A stretch of DNA of 64,000 nt, taken from positions 434,001 to 498,000 of the forward strand of contig NC_009135.1 of the NCBI RefSeq assembly GCF_000016125.1, given 5' to 3'. Below the pieces are notes generated by a model. The model had not been told where the DNA came from. It worked only from the letters and a program-made list of their open reading frames with translations, and did not search any database. Positions 18,429 to 27,645 of this stretch are shown here, piece by piece (positions within the stretch are counted from its first letter, which is position 1; each line of letters opens with the position of its first letter). Source of the stretch: Methanococcus maripaludis C5. GTDB taxonomy: Archaea; AGJL01; Methanococci; Methanococcales; Methanococcaceae. The translations under genes were made by a program, and so were the position numbers.

Positions 18429-20321
18429 ATGTGTGGAATAAATGGATTTAATTTTTCAAGTGAAAATTACATTAAATTAATGAATAACGAAATAAAACAT
18501 AGGGGACCCGATGATAGGGGATTCTTTTTGGATAATGAACAAAAAGTGTCTTTAGGGCATGTTAGGTTATCTATTTTAGATTTAACTGAAAAAGGACACC
18601 AACCAATGTTTTATTCAAAAGAAACAGCATCCTGCAACGAAAACTTTGAAAATGAGTTAATTCAAAAATGTAACGTTGCAATATGTTACAATGGAGAAAT
18701 TTATAATTATCAAGAATTAAAAGATGAGTTAATTCAAAAAGGTTATAATTTTAATACAAACTCAGATACAGAAGTTTTACTGGCTTCATATTTAGAATGG
18801 GGTTTAGAATGCGTAAATAAGTTTAACGGAATGTGGGCATTTTGCATATATGATAAAGAAAAAAATATACTATTTTTGAGCAGAGATAGACTTGGTGTTA
18901 AGCCAGTTTATTACTATTTTGATGAAAATTATTTCATATTTAGTTCAGAGCTTAAAGGAATTTTAAAACATGATTATTTAAACTTAAGATCTTTAAAAAA
19001 TATTAATAAAGATGCAATAGATCTTTATTTTTCATTAGGGTATATTCCATCCCCTTATTCGATATACAATAACGTTTACAAGATAGAATCTGCAAGTAAT
19101 CTTGTTTTTGATATACATAAAAAAGAAATTAATATTCAAAAATACTGGGAACTACCTGATTATAGTCCAAATAATGATAAGAAAAAGTTACTCGAAGTGG
19201 GTAAAAAGTTACTCGAAGATTCAGTTAAACTAAGAATGCGTTCAGACGTTCCAGTAGGTGCTTTTTTAAGTGGCGGGATAGATTCTTCAACAGTTGTGGG
19301 CATTATGAAAAATTTTACGAACTTGGAGAAATTACATACCTTTTCAATTGGTTTTGAAGGCGATTATGACGAAACGCCATATATAAATATGGTTAAAGAT
19401 GATTTTAAGACAATACATCACCACGAATATTTTAAAGAGAATGATTTTGAGAATATTGTTGATATTTTTTCCGAAATCTATGACGAACCTTTTGGAGATT
19501 ATTCTGGTTTTCCAACGTATTTTTTAAGCAATATGGCTAAAAAAACTGTTATCGTTTCCCTGAGTGGTGACGGTGGGGATGAAGTTTTTGGCGGTTACAA
19601 TATGCATCTTGCAGCAAAGAGATTGGAAATTATACGAAAGCTTCCAAAAATTTTAAGGCGCATTGGATCAAAAATACCTGTAAAAGAGAATTTAAATGGA
19701 TTTTTTAACATCTATTCCTTAAAAAAAGCGTTCGAAGTTTCTTTATCGGATCCTGAATTATTTTTTATAAATTCATTCAGCGATAATCGATTAATAACTG
19801 AAAAGTATTATGGATGGACTATGGAAAAACTTAAGTATAGTTTAAAAAAGGGTGGCAATGATTTAGTTGAAGGATTTCGAATATATGATTTATTATACAA
19901 TACCCTTTCAGATAATTTTTTAGTAAAAGTCGATCGTGCTTCAATGAGAAATTCTTTAGAGGTAAGAAGTCCGTTTTTAGATTACCGATTTGCAGAGTTT
20001 GCACAAAAAATACCTTCAAAATGGAAAGTGGATTTATTCAATACAAAAAAATTAATGAAAGAGCTCGTTAAAGGAGTTTTACCTTTAAAAATAATCACTC
20101 GAAAGAAACAAGGTTTCACACCGCCAATTGAAAAATGGATATTGGATAAAAAATATGAAAAAGATTTTGAAAAAGGCCTTTTAATTTTAAAAGATATAAA
20201 TCCGGATATTCATGATTATTATATTGAAAAAGTAATGAATAGAAATGATAAATTGTCAACCCACGCTAAAATAAGATTGTTTATTTTTTCCAAATGGTGG
20301 GAAAAATGGATGGAATATTAG
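18429..20321 (+). CDS. Asparagine-synthase-type glutamine amidotransferase
   Basis: A 630-residue two-domain protein. The start MCGINGF leaves an N-terminal cysteine nucleophile after Met removal (class II glutaminase), and the C-terminal ATP-pyrophosphatase domain has the SGGIDSS P-loop. AGGTGCG precedes the ATG at 18429, so the in-frame ATG at 18402, which would bury the cysteine, is rejected. It may be asparagine synthetase. Its place inside a uronic acid glycan operon suggests instead that it amidates a sugar carboxylate, as WbpS/AsnB-like proteins do in some bacterial O-antigen loci. The substrate is inference. Confidence 0.85.
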   Translation: MCGINGFNFSSENYIKLMNNEIKHRGPDDRGFFLDNEQKVSLGHVRLSILDLTEKGHQPMFYSKETASCNENFENELIQKCNVAICYNGEIYNYQELKDELIQKGYNFNTNSDTEVLLASYLEWGLECVNKFNGMWAFCIYDKEKNILFLSRDRLGVKPVYYYFDENYFIFSSELKGILKHDYLNLRSLKNINKDAIDLYFSLGYIPSPYSIYNNVYKIESASNLVFDIHKKEINIQKYWELPDYSPNNDKKKLLEVGKKLLEDSVKLRMRSDVPVGAFLSGGIDSSTVVGIMKNFTNLEKLHTFSIGFEGDYDETPYINMVKDDFKTIHHHEYFKENDFENIVDIFSEIYDEPFGDYSGFPTYFLSNMAKKTVIVSLSGDGGDEVFGGYNMHLAAKRLEIIRKLPKILRRIGSKIPVKENLNGFFNIYSLKKAFEVSLSDPELFFINSFSDNRLITEKYYGWTMEKLKYSLKKGGNDLVEGFRIYDLLYNTLSDNFLVKVDRASMRNSLEVRSPFLDYRFAEFAQKIPSKWKVDLFNTKKLMKELVKGVLPLKIITRKKQGFTPPIEKWILDKKYEKDFEKGLLILKDINPDIHDYYIEKVMNRNDKLSTHAKIRLFIFSKWWEKWMEY

Positions 20322-20364
20322 TTGGAATACGAATATTTATTTAAGTTAACCTAATGGCGAAAAA

Positions 20365-21507
20365 ATGAACGTACTGATAATAACACCCACGTATTTACCC
20401 CGAGACGGCGGTATTGAAAATTCAATACTGGAAACAGCAAAAAAAATTTCAGAAAAAAGTGGAAATAACGTATCAATCGTCACTCCATTTATAGATCCAA
20501 ATTCCAAGAACTATGAAAAATTTGGAAATTTGGAAATTTATCGATTTGGTAAATTTTTATGTTTTATACAAAATAGATTTTTAAAATTTAGTTTATTTAA
20601 TTTAACGGCTTTATTTTATTTATTTTATTTAAAAATATTCAAAAAATTTAATTTTGATGTGATAAATACTCATACTGTGGCTTTACCAGGAATTCCTTCC
20701 GTTGTTTTATCAAAAATATTTAAAAAACCGCTGGTTTTTTCAATTCACCATTACGGCAGTGGAATGGATATTGTAAGGCCTGAGGAAAATGGGTACCTTT
20801 TGAATAAATTAATAAAGAAATTATTAAAATATGCAGATTTTATTACAGTTACTAGTGAAACACAGGAAAAATATCTAGATTATTTATTCGGGGGCAAAAA
20901 AAAGGATTTAAAATATTTTTGCGTGCCCTTAGGTATAAATATGCCAGAAATATCGAATTCTAAAAATATATCTAATAATGGCCAATTTATAGTATTTACC
21001 ATTGGAAGACTCGTAAAAAGAAAACGGCTCGATATTATATTGAATATCGCAGAAAGACTCTCTGAAGATAAAAAAATAGTTTTTGCAATTGCAGGATCGG
21101 GGCCCGAAAAAGAAAATCTTGAAAAAATGATTTTAGAAAAAGATTTAAAAAATGTTATTTTGCTAGGTAGGGTAACTGAAGAAGAAAAAGTGGAATGGTT
21201 TTCAAAATCCAATTTATTTATTCAATCTTCAGAATACGAAGGTTTTGGTATAACTTATCTAGAGGGACTTAGTTTTGGAATTCCAGTTCTCGCTTTCAAA
21301 AACACTGCAATAGAGGAAATAAAAAGAAAAATTGGCAAAGGCGTTTATATTTTTGAAGACGTTGATTCAGCAGTATCTCAAATAACCGAAATAAAGAGTT
21401 CAAAATTGGATTCGGAAATAATACAAAATAAAATACGCAAAACTTATTCATGGAAAAAAACTTCAGAAAAATTTGAAGAAATATTTAATAATTTAATTCG
21501 TAATTAA
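20365..21507 (+). CDS. Glycosyltransferase family 4 protein
   Basis: A 380-residue GT-B glycosyltransferase. The N-terminal ITPTYLPRDGGIENSI acceptor-domain motif, TIGRLVKRKRLDIILN at the start of the nucleotide-sugar domain, and SEYEGFGITYLEGLSFGIPVLA with the EX7E-type donor site are all clear. It lacks membrane helices and probably acts at the cytoplasmic face. It is the last gene of the rightward glycan operon, 43 bases after the amidotransferase. Its stop overlaps that of the convergent HprK-like gene. Sugar specificity is unknown. Confidence 0.9.
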   Translation: MNVLIITPTYLPRDGGIENSILETAKKISEKSGNNVSIVTPFIDPNSKNYEKFGNLEIYRFGKFLCFIQNRFLKFSLFNLTALFYLFYLKIFKKFNFDVINTHTVALPGIPSVVLSKIFKKPLVFSIHHYGSGMDIVRPEENGYLLNKLIKKLLKYADFITVTSETQEKYLDYLFGGKKKDLKYFCVPLGINMPEISNSKNISNNGQFIVFTIGRLVKRKRLDIILNIAERLSEDKKIVFAIAGSGPEKENLEKMILEKDLKNVILLGRVTEEEKVEWFSKSNLFIQSSEYEGFGITYLEGLSFGIPVLAFKNTAIEEIKRKIGKGVYIFEDVDSAVSQITEIKSSKLDSEIIQNKIRKTYSWKKTSEKFEEIFNNLIRN

Positions 21508-22634
21508 CTTTTTTTATTAATTTCATCAATTATTCCGTAAAATGCAACTGAATTCGTATTATCTATTTTGTAGACTTCAGTATTTGATAGCATATTTTGT
21601 ACTGCTTCAGTTTCCATTTTTTCAATTTTTGGAAATATTTGTGATTCGTTTAAATATTCTAACGATTTTAAAATGTCACTTTTCCACCAGAAAAACTCTA
21701 CATTATTCAAAAACTTTATTATTCCGGTAGTTTTGTTTTTTTCTTCAGTATCTAATTTTTCTACTGCCTTAGTATCTAATGTTTTTTCCAAAATCATAAT
21801 GTTTTTTAGGGTTCCGACTGGTTTATATGGTAATTTTTCAAAAATGTTTTGATAATCCATTTTAAATGAACTATACAGATATATTATCGGGAATTTTTTC
21901 AAAAATTCGTTCCATCGAAGTTTAAAGAATTCTAATCTGGAAATAAGCCCTTTTTTATAAAATTCACCGATCAAATATTCATTATGGTAGTAAGTAAATG
22001 CGTATGGGCAAGAATATACTTTTTTAGTATTTATATCCACTACAATAATGTCGTCACCAATTAAACTATAATCTTTCTCAGACACCAAACTAAATGTTGA
22101 AATTGATTTTCCGGTATTTGGTTTACCCATTATTATTGTTACATCGTCATTATTCGGCCCTGCAACTGCCGAAGCATGTAGTGTTAAATAACCATTTTGA
22201 AGTAGTATGAAAAATAAAAGATCGTTAAGAACCTTTCTCGGTGAATCTAAATTCCATATTGGAAACATTATTTTACTCCAAGCTCGATTTGAAGTAACGT
22301 TGATTTTTTTAGTTTTTTCATCAAAACATATTTTTCCAACAAATGTAATAATGGATTTTTGAAACATGTAAAATTCAAGATTTTTGGAATCTTTACAAAT
22401 GTAAACATTAGAAAATAGATTTTTTATTTTGCCTTCATTTTTCAATTTTTTAAATTCTTTTTCTACTTTTTTATTTACTTTATAATTTACTGTAAAATCG
22501 TAATCTGGGTTATTGGCCATGTTTTTAATATTGTAAAGCAATGTCGAGTAATTAAATCCCGAAAGCATTTTATTGTCCGTAGTTAATGAACAAAGTTCTG
22601 GTATTATCGGGTAGGTATTTTTAGTATTTTCCAA
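21504..22634 (-). CDS. HPr-kinase-like P-loop protein of the glycan locus
   Basis: About 376 residues. The N-terminal 150 residues match nothing I recognise. The central part has a P-loop IIMGKPNTGKSISTFSLV, preceded by TLHASAVAG and followed by LIGDDIIVVD, the arrangement of HPr kinase/phosphorylase C-terminal domains and their relatives in polysaccharide loci. It may phosphorylate a protein or a sugar. No HPr is seen in the window. An in-frame ATG at 22649 exists, but GGTGAT lies inside it and points to the TTG at 22634. It is a single gene between convergent and divergent neighbours. Confidence 0.65.
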   Translation of the reverse strand: MENTKNTYPIIPELCSLTTDNKMLSGFNYSTLLYNIKNMANNPDYDFTVNYKVNKKVEKEFKKLKNEGKIKNLFSNVYICKDSKNLEFYMFQKSIITFVGKICFDEKTKKINVTSNRAWSKIMFPIWNLDSPRKVLNDLLFFILLQNGYLTLHASAVAGPNNDDVTIIMGKPNTGKSISTFSLVSEKDYSLIGDDIIVVDINTKKVYSCPYAFTYYHNEYLIGEFYKKGLISRLEFFKLRWNEFLKKFPIIYLYSSFKMDYQNIFEKLPYKPVGTLKNIMILEKTLDTKAVEKLDTEEKNKTTGIIKFLNNVEFFWWKSDILKSLEYLNESQIFPKIEKMETEAVQNMLSNTEVYKIDNTNSVAFYGIIDEINKKS

Positions 22635-22694
22635 AGTATCACCTAACATATTTCAAACATGGCCGTAAGGGATAATAAATCTTAATTTATAGGC

Positions 22695-22710
22695 ATGTTT
22701 AAATAAACAT
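22695..22710. promoter_or_regulatory. Inverted repeat between divergent glycan genes
   Basis: ATGTTTA, two bases, TAAACAT: perfect 7-base arms in the 145-base gap between the HprK-like gene and the 557-residue gene. It could be an operator for one or both promoters, or chance in AT-rich DNA. Confidence 0.35.
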
Positions 22711-22779
22711 ATTTTCTTATTTAATTGTTGTATTTAAAGAATATATATGCTCTGATTCGTATCTCGAAACCGTGGAAAA

Positions 22780-24453
22780 ATGTTGTCAAACATATTTAAA
22801 AAATTTAATGATTCAAAATATGTAATTATCGATAAAGTTTTTTTTAGAAAACTTGATAATGAAATTAGATACACATCCAATGTAAACGAGTCTTTTGAAA
22901 TACTTTTAAATTACCTTCCATACGTTAAAAACATAGTTAAAAGCTCCAAAAGACCAAAATTCGTTAATAAACTGGAATCAAAAGAACTAAATGATCTGAT
23001 TTATTATTCGTATATTTATTATTTGATACACTGGGACAATATTGATTCTTCCAAGCAAATAGCTTGGCAAAACTGGTTTAATTTTAAAAAAACAGTTGAT
23101 AAAAATTTAAAAAATGAATATGTTGTAGTTTTAGATTATATTAGAAATATTGATTTTTATGAAAAATACATTTCTAAAAAATTTCCCAACGAAATTAAAC
23201 GATATAATGAAAAAAACATATTTTTAAAATTTTTTGGAAATTTTCATGGATTTTTCATGGTTTTTTACTTATTAATGAGGAAATTAACATGTTTATTCAT
23301 AACGGGATTTTCAAAAACGTCTGCAAAGTATGATAAAAATATGATATTGGCAATCACGGATTATGATAGATATTATGATAGCAAGGGTTTTTTTAACAGT
23401 GAAATATTTTCAAATGCGGAATTTAAAGAATATTTAAAATTAAATTTTAATACGGACGTTGAAACTGAAAATATCCAAGTTGTATATACAAAATACTCAT
23501 TTAAAAATTTTTTAAAATACCTAATTACTTTTAAAAATGACAATAAATCCGTATTTTTGGAAGATATTTTGGATTTTCATATCGGGCTCGAGATTTTTAT
23601 TCACGGTTTATTGAATATTAAAAAAAATAAAAATTTTCCAATCGTTAAAACCGATGAAAACATAGAATTTATTGACCATATGTACGAAGATTTCATGAAA
23701 AATAAGTTTTTATTTAGTTTATGGTTTTATTTATCCGTAAAAAAGTACATTGAAAATAACAATGTAAAAATTGTTATTGGTGATTCTGAAAAGAATCTAT
23801 TATATTTCTTCTTTAGTATTTTACGAAAAAATTCAGAATATTTTAATACAATAGCTTTTAGTCACGAAGTAATAATTCCAGATCATTCTTTCTATCTGCC
23901 GTTTACTGGACATTATGACGATTCACCAGATTTAAAGTTTGTATGGAATGAGGGTATAAAGAAATTATTGGTGGATAAATACAATTATTCTGAAGATAAA
24001 ATTGCAGTTTTGGATGACCCCCGATTTTTAAAATGGAAATCAAAGAAATTCGAAAAAAAATCGATATTATTTATATCTCAAGGATATAGTCACTTTTATG
24101 AGGATTTAATAGATTTTTTCAAAAATGAAACGGAAAAAGTTAATTTTTTAAAATCAAAAGGTTTTAAATTTTATTTTAAGCCTCATCCAGCAGAATTTTT
24201 AACGCCTACAAGTAAAAAATATCTGGAAGAAATAATGAAATCATATAATGATATTTCAGTTATAGATAATCTTGATTTTATCCCAGAATATGGAATAGGG
24301 GTAGATTCCACACTAGTTTATGAATTAATGAGGAATGGTACAAAAGTTTTCTTTTTATCGTTAAATAATATATTTATGATTGAAAAAGAGGATTTTCAAA
24401 AATGTTCTAAAAAATCAATATCTGATGTAATACATAGTTTAAAAATAGAGTAA
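22780..24453 (+). CDS. Uncharacterised glycan-locus protein, possible GT-B transferase
   Basis: A 557-residue protein I cannot assign with certainty. The first 200 residues are charged and Asn/Lys/Tyr-rich, with one hydrophobic stretch at about residues 155-180. The C-terminal half has LFISQGYSHFYEDLI, FYFKPHPAEF and a late GVDSTLVYELMRNGTKVFFLS, an order seen in capsule and teichoic acid-type GT-B transferases (CDP-glycerol and polysialyl transferase-like). It may therefore use a CMP- or CDP-linked donor, which would fit the CMP-sugar pathway next to it; this is inference. A TATA-like element (AATATATATG) precedes it. The DNA is unusually AT-rich. Confidence 0.55.
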   Translation: MLSNIFKKFNDSKYVIIDKVFFRKLDNEIRYTSNVNESFEILLNYLPYVKNIVKSSKRPKFVNKLESKELNDLIYYSYIYYLIHWDNIDSSKQIAWQNWFNFKKTVDKNLKNEYVVVLDYIRNIDFYEKYISKKFPNEIKRYNEKNIFLKFFGNFHGFFMVFYLLMRKLTCLFITGFSKTSAKYDKNMILAITDYDRYYDSKGFFNSEIFSNAEFKEYLKLNFNTDVETENIQVVYTKYSFKNFLKYLITFKNDNKSVFLEDILDFHIGLEIFIHGLLNIKKNKNFPIVKTDENIEFIDHMYEDFMKNKFLFSLWFYLSVKKYIENNNVKIVIGDSEKNLLYFFFSILRKNSEYFNTIAFSHEVIIPDHSFYLPFTGHYDDSPDLKFVWNEGIKKLLVDKYNYSEDKIAVLDDPRFLKWKSKKFEKKSILFISQGYSHFYEDLIDFFKNETEKVNFLKSKGFKFYFKPHPAEFLTPTSKKYLEEIMKSYNDISVIDNLDFIPEYGIGVDSTLVYELMRNGTKVFFLSLNNIFMIEKEDFQKCSKKSISDVIHSLKIE

Positions 24454-24455
24454 TA

Positions 24456-25448
24456 TTAAAGTAATTTTTCAAGGTCTTCTTTTCTTAAATAACCTACATT
24501 TTCGGAATTGTACACTTTTTTTACATTTTCAGATTTTTCACTTTTAAAAGGTTTAATTATATACATTTCATCCGTTTCTTCGAGTTTAGAACATTCTTCA
24601 TCCATTAAAAGTTCTTCATATAACTTTTCGCCCGCTCTTTTTCCTATATTTTTGATTTCAATATCTTCTTTCTGATAATTATGTTCCGGGGCATATTTTT
24701 CAATTAAAAATTCTATTAAATCAATAATTTTAACAGAAGGCATTTTCAAAACAAATATTTCTCCATCTTGGGCCAAAAGCCCTGCCTTTAATACTAAGTG
24801 CACTGCCTGATCTATTTTCATTACAAATCGGGTCATTTCTGAATCAGTCAATGTAACGGGGCCACCTTTACGTATTTGCCCTTTTATTAATGGGATTATT
24901 GAACCCCTTGAGTTTAGTACATTTCCAAATCTAACTGCCGAGAATACTGTTGTTCTACTACCTTTGTAGAGATTTGCAGAGAGTGTTAATCTTTCAGACA
25001 GTAATTTTGTTGCACCCATTACATTTACTGGATTTACTGCCTTATCTGTACTTATGGTTATGAATTTTTCAATATTTTCATCAATTGCGGCATCTATTAA
25101 ATTCTGAGTTCCCAAAACATTGGTTTTTACGGCTTCAAAAGGATTATATTCACAGAGGGGAACGTGTTTCAATGCAGCCGCGTGAAAAACTATGTCAATA
25201 TCTTCAACGGCACGATATACCCTCTCTTTATCCCTAACGTCCCCAATGAGGCATCGTATTCTGTTATCATTTAATTCATGTTCTAAATCAAACAGTGCAG
25301 TTTCATTAATATCAAAAATTCGTACGGTATCAGGATTTAATTTTAATAGAGATTTCACTAACGTGCTTCCTATTGATCCCGTACCTCCTGTAACCAGTAT
25401 TTTTTTATTTTCGTAAAATTTCATAAGTTCATCAAAAGTTTTTTCCAT
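24456..25448 (-). CDS. UDP-N-acetylglucosamine 4,6-dehydratase family protein
   Basis: A 330-residue short-form CapD/PseB/LegB-type SDR protein. It has TGGTGSIGSTLVK, HAAALKHVPLCEYNPFEAVKTNV with the characteristic AAxKHVPxxExxP motif, STDKAVNPVNVMGATK in place of the usual SYK triad, and RFGNVLNSRGSIIP. It dehydrates UDP-GlcNAc to a 4-keto-6-deoxy sugar, the first step toward bacillosamine-, pseudaminic- or legionaminic-type sugars. It is the last gene of the leftward nonulosonic acid operon, 2 bases after the aminotransferase. Retention or inversion at C5 cannot be told by eye. Confidence 0.88.
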   Translation of the reverse strand: MEKTFDELMKFYENKKILVTGGTGSIGSTLVKSLLKLNPDTVRIFDINETALFDLEHELNDNRIRCLIGDVRDKERVYRAVEDIDIVFHAAALKHVPLCEYNPFEAVKTNVLGTQNLIDAAIDENIEKFITISTDKAVNPVNVMGATKLLSERLTLSANLYKGSRTTVFSAVRFGNVLNSRGSIIPLIKGQIRKGGPVTLTDSEMTRFVMKIDQAVHLVLKAGLLAQDGEIFVLKMPSVKIIDLIEFLIEKYAPEHNYQKEDIEIKNIGKRAGEKLYEELLMDEECSKLEETDEMYIIKPFKSEKSENVKKVYNSENVGYLRKEDLEKLL

Positions 25449-25450
25449 AT

Positions 25451-26569
25451 TTACCGACTCCTAAAAAATTCTTCAATACAATCAATAACGTAATCCATTT
25501 CTTCAATCGTCATGTGTGGGTACATTGGTAGTGTGAGTATTTTTGAAGAAATATCTTCGGTAACCGGTAGGTTTACATTTGCCGATTTAAAAACAGAATA
25601 TTTATGAACTGGATCAAAGTATATTTTTGAAGATATCTCTTTTTTATTTAAGAATTGGATTAATTCTCCTCTTAATTCAGTATTTTCTAAAAGTATGCTG
25701 TATAATTGGTATACTGCATAATTGTTGTTTTCGACATTAATGGTTTTTACGCCTTTAATCTCATTTAAATTTTTATTTAAATATTCTGCGTTTTTTCGTC
25801 TCATTTTAATAAGTTTTTCGACTTTATCCAGTTGGGAAATCCCTAAACACGCCAGTATTGTGGGTAATCTCCAATTGTATCCTATATCAACATAATCTAC
25901 ACTGCAATTTGACGAAAAATAGTTTTCTTTTGAAATTCTGCCGTAGGAACATATCAAATTAAGTTTATTATATACCTCCTCGTCATCAGTTACAACACAG
26001 CCGCCTTCTCCGGTAGCAAATATTTTGTTCTGACAAAAACTAAATATTGAAGAATCTCCATAAGTTCCGACAAATTTATTATTATATTTTGCGCCAAATG
26101 CTTCTGCGGCATCTTCTATCAACAATAAATCCTTAGCTTCTGCAATTTCCCGTAATTCATCGATTTTACAGGAAATTCCTGCATAATGAACAGGAATTAT
26201 TGCCTTTGTATCAGGGGTTATTTTTTCCAAAACGCTATTTGGGTCTAATCCAAAAGTTTCTTCTTCAATATCTGCAAATACCGGTTTTGATCCAACGTAT
26301 TTTGGGGCCATACATGTGGCAATGAATGTAAATGACGGAACTATTACTTCATCATTCGGTTTTAGCCCATGTGCTAACATCAGGGCATGCAATGCAGATC
26401 CTCCTGAATTAAAAGTTATGCAATATTTTGAACCCAAATACTTTGCTATATTATTTTCAAAAGTTTTAATTTGTGTTCCAGAACTCCAAAATGCTCCAGA
26501 TTTTAATATAGTATCAACAGAAGATATGTCTTCATCATCCCAGTAAATTTTAAATAATGGTATCTTCAT
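25451..26569 (-). CDS. DegT/DnrJ/EryC1 sugar aminotransferase
   Basis: A 372-residue PLP enzyme of the sugar aminotransferase family. FNSGGSALHALMLA (PLP phosphate), IEDAAEAFGAKY (Asp to the pyridine nitrogen) and SFCQNKIFATGEGG (Schiff-base lysine) are all intact. It would add an amino group at C4 of the 4-keto sugar from the neighbouring dehydratase, like LegC or PseC. GTGAT precedes the ATG. It is followed at 2 bases by the dehydratase gene and preceded at 9 bases by the FemAB-type gene. Confidence 0.9.
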   Translation of the reverse strand: MKIPLFKIYWDDEDISSVDTILKSGAFWSSGTQIKTFENNIAKYLGSKYCITFNSGGSALHALMLAHGLKPNDEVIVPSFTFIATCMAPKYVGSKPVFADIEEETFGLDPNSVLEKITPDTKAIIPVHYAGISCKIDELREIAEAKDLLLIEDAAEAFGAKYNNKFVGTYGDSSIFSFCQNKIFATGEGGCVVTDDEEVYNKLNLICSYGRISKENYFSSNCSVDYVDIGYNWRLPTILACLGISQLDKVEKLIKMRRKNAEYLNKNLNEIKGVKTINVENNNYAVYQLYSILLENTELRGELIQFLNKKEISSKIYFDPVHKYSVFKSANVNLPVTEDISSKILTLPMYPHMTIEEMDYVIDCIEEFFRSR

Positions 26570-26578
26570 TTTATCACT

Positions 26579-27643
26579 TTATACGATTGTACTGTCAAAA
26601 GTTCGATATTCGGGGAAATAATCTTTATTTAATGGTTTAACTAAATTTAAATGTTTTACGAGTTGATTATATTTATTTTGGTCATATATTTTTTTACCAA
26701 TGTAAAATGGCATATCAAGTTTTGAAAATCCAGATTTATATTCAAAAAGTGAGTCGTCTTTTATTACCCCTCCGCCTAAAAAGAAGTATTTTAGTCCCAA
26801 GTCTTTTGATTTTTTGATCGACTCCCATAATATTAAATCATTTGGATAAATTCCTTTTAATTTCAATGTTCCTGAAAGGTGGTAGTGCATAATAGTCTCC
26901 CCTTTAAAGAAAATGCCTGCACCAACCACTTTTTTTTGATAGTATGCTAAAATTAAAAAAGTTTTTATGAACTTAAAGTGATCCATTATAAACTGTTTTG
27001 AAAAATGATACTTTTCAGAAGATTCGTTTCTACATAGCATGGAATTGTAGCATTCCATAAAATGATCTATATCTTCAGATGAGGGATTTTCAATAATTTT
27101 TAGATCACAACCTTCATTCTTTGATTTTTTAATGTTGTATCTAAGACCTTTTTTAAAATTGCTTTTGATTGTATCAATATTTTGGTTTAAGTCAATATAT
27201 CTAATATCACTTAAGTATTGGGTATTGAATATTTTACTAAAGCAGATATGATTTTCATAAATTGGGTGAAATCTAAAAAATTCGCAGATATATTTTTCAT
27301 CTAAACAATAATTTTGGTATTCTTTTTCAAAGTCAGATATTGATTTTCGAATTTTTTCAGGTTCGTTAGTTTTTTTAACGATTATTGGGCCACCATAGCC
27401 ATAAGGCGTTGTAAGATCATAACCGTCGAAATTTTCTAAATTTTTAATTTTACAAATATCTCTGATTAAATGACTGAGAAAAATTTTTATATTTCGATCT
27501 TCCCAGAAAATTCCTTCAAAATCTGTGCCATAATGCATTTTATATAAGTTAAAATAGCCATAATTAAAATAAACATCGTTGTAGTTTTCAAAATCACTTT
27601 TAATTAGTTTATTCCATTCTTTTTCGCCACGTATAATCTCCAT
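26579..27643 (-). CDS. FemAB-like GNAT-fold acyl- or aminoacyltransferase
   Basis: A 354-residue protein with the FemAB/BioF2-type double acyltransferase layout. The C-terminal half has RYNIKKSKNEGCDL, an internal GAGIFFKGETIMHYHLSG strand pair and LKYFFLGGG, typical of this family. Such proteins N-acylate sugars or add amino acids to amines. Placed between the aminotransferase and the NeuC-like enzyme, it is the best candidate for acylation of the new amino group, in place of a LegH- or PseH-type enzyme. That role and the donor (acyl-CoA or aminoacyl-tRNA) are inference. Confidence 0.7.
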   Translation of the reverse strand: MEIIRGEKEWNKLIKSDFENYNDVYFNYGYFNLYKMHYGTDFEGIFWEDRNIKIFLSHLIRDICKIKNLENFDGYDLTTPYGYGGPIIVKKTNEPEKIRKSISDFEKEYQNYCLDEKYICEFFRFHPIYENHICFSKIFNTQYLSDIRYIDLNQNIDTIKSNFKKGLRYNIKKSKNEGCDLKIIENPSSEDIDHFMECYNSMLCRNESSEKYHFSKQFIMDHFKFIKTFLILAYYQKKVVGAGIFFKGETIMHYHLSGTLKLKGIYPNDLILWESIKKSKDLGLKYFFLGGGVIKDDSLFEYKSGFSKLDMPFYIGKKIYDQNKYNQLVKHLNLVKPLNKDYFPEYRTFDSTIV

Positions 27644-27645
27644 AT

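Noticed and set aside
18429-22634. Lasso-peptide-like system: asparagine-synthase homologue near an HPr-kinase-like protein
   Set aside because: No transglutaminase-like B protein, RiPP recognition element or precursor peptide is visible, and the amidotransferase retains a complete N-terminal glutaminase domain. The glycan context explains both genes better.
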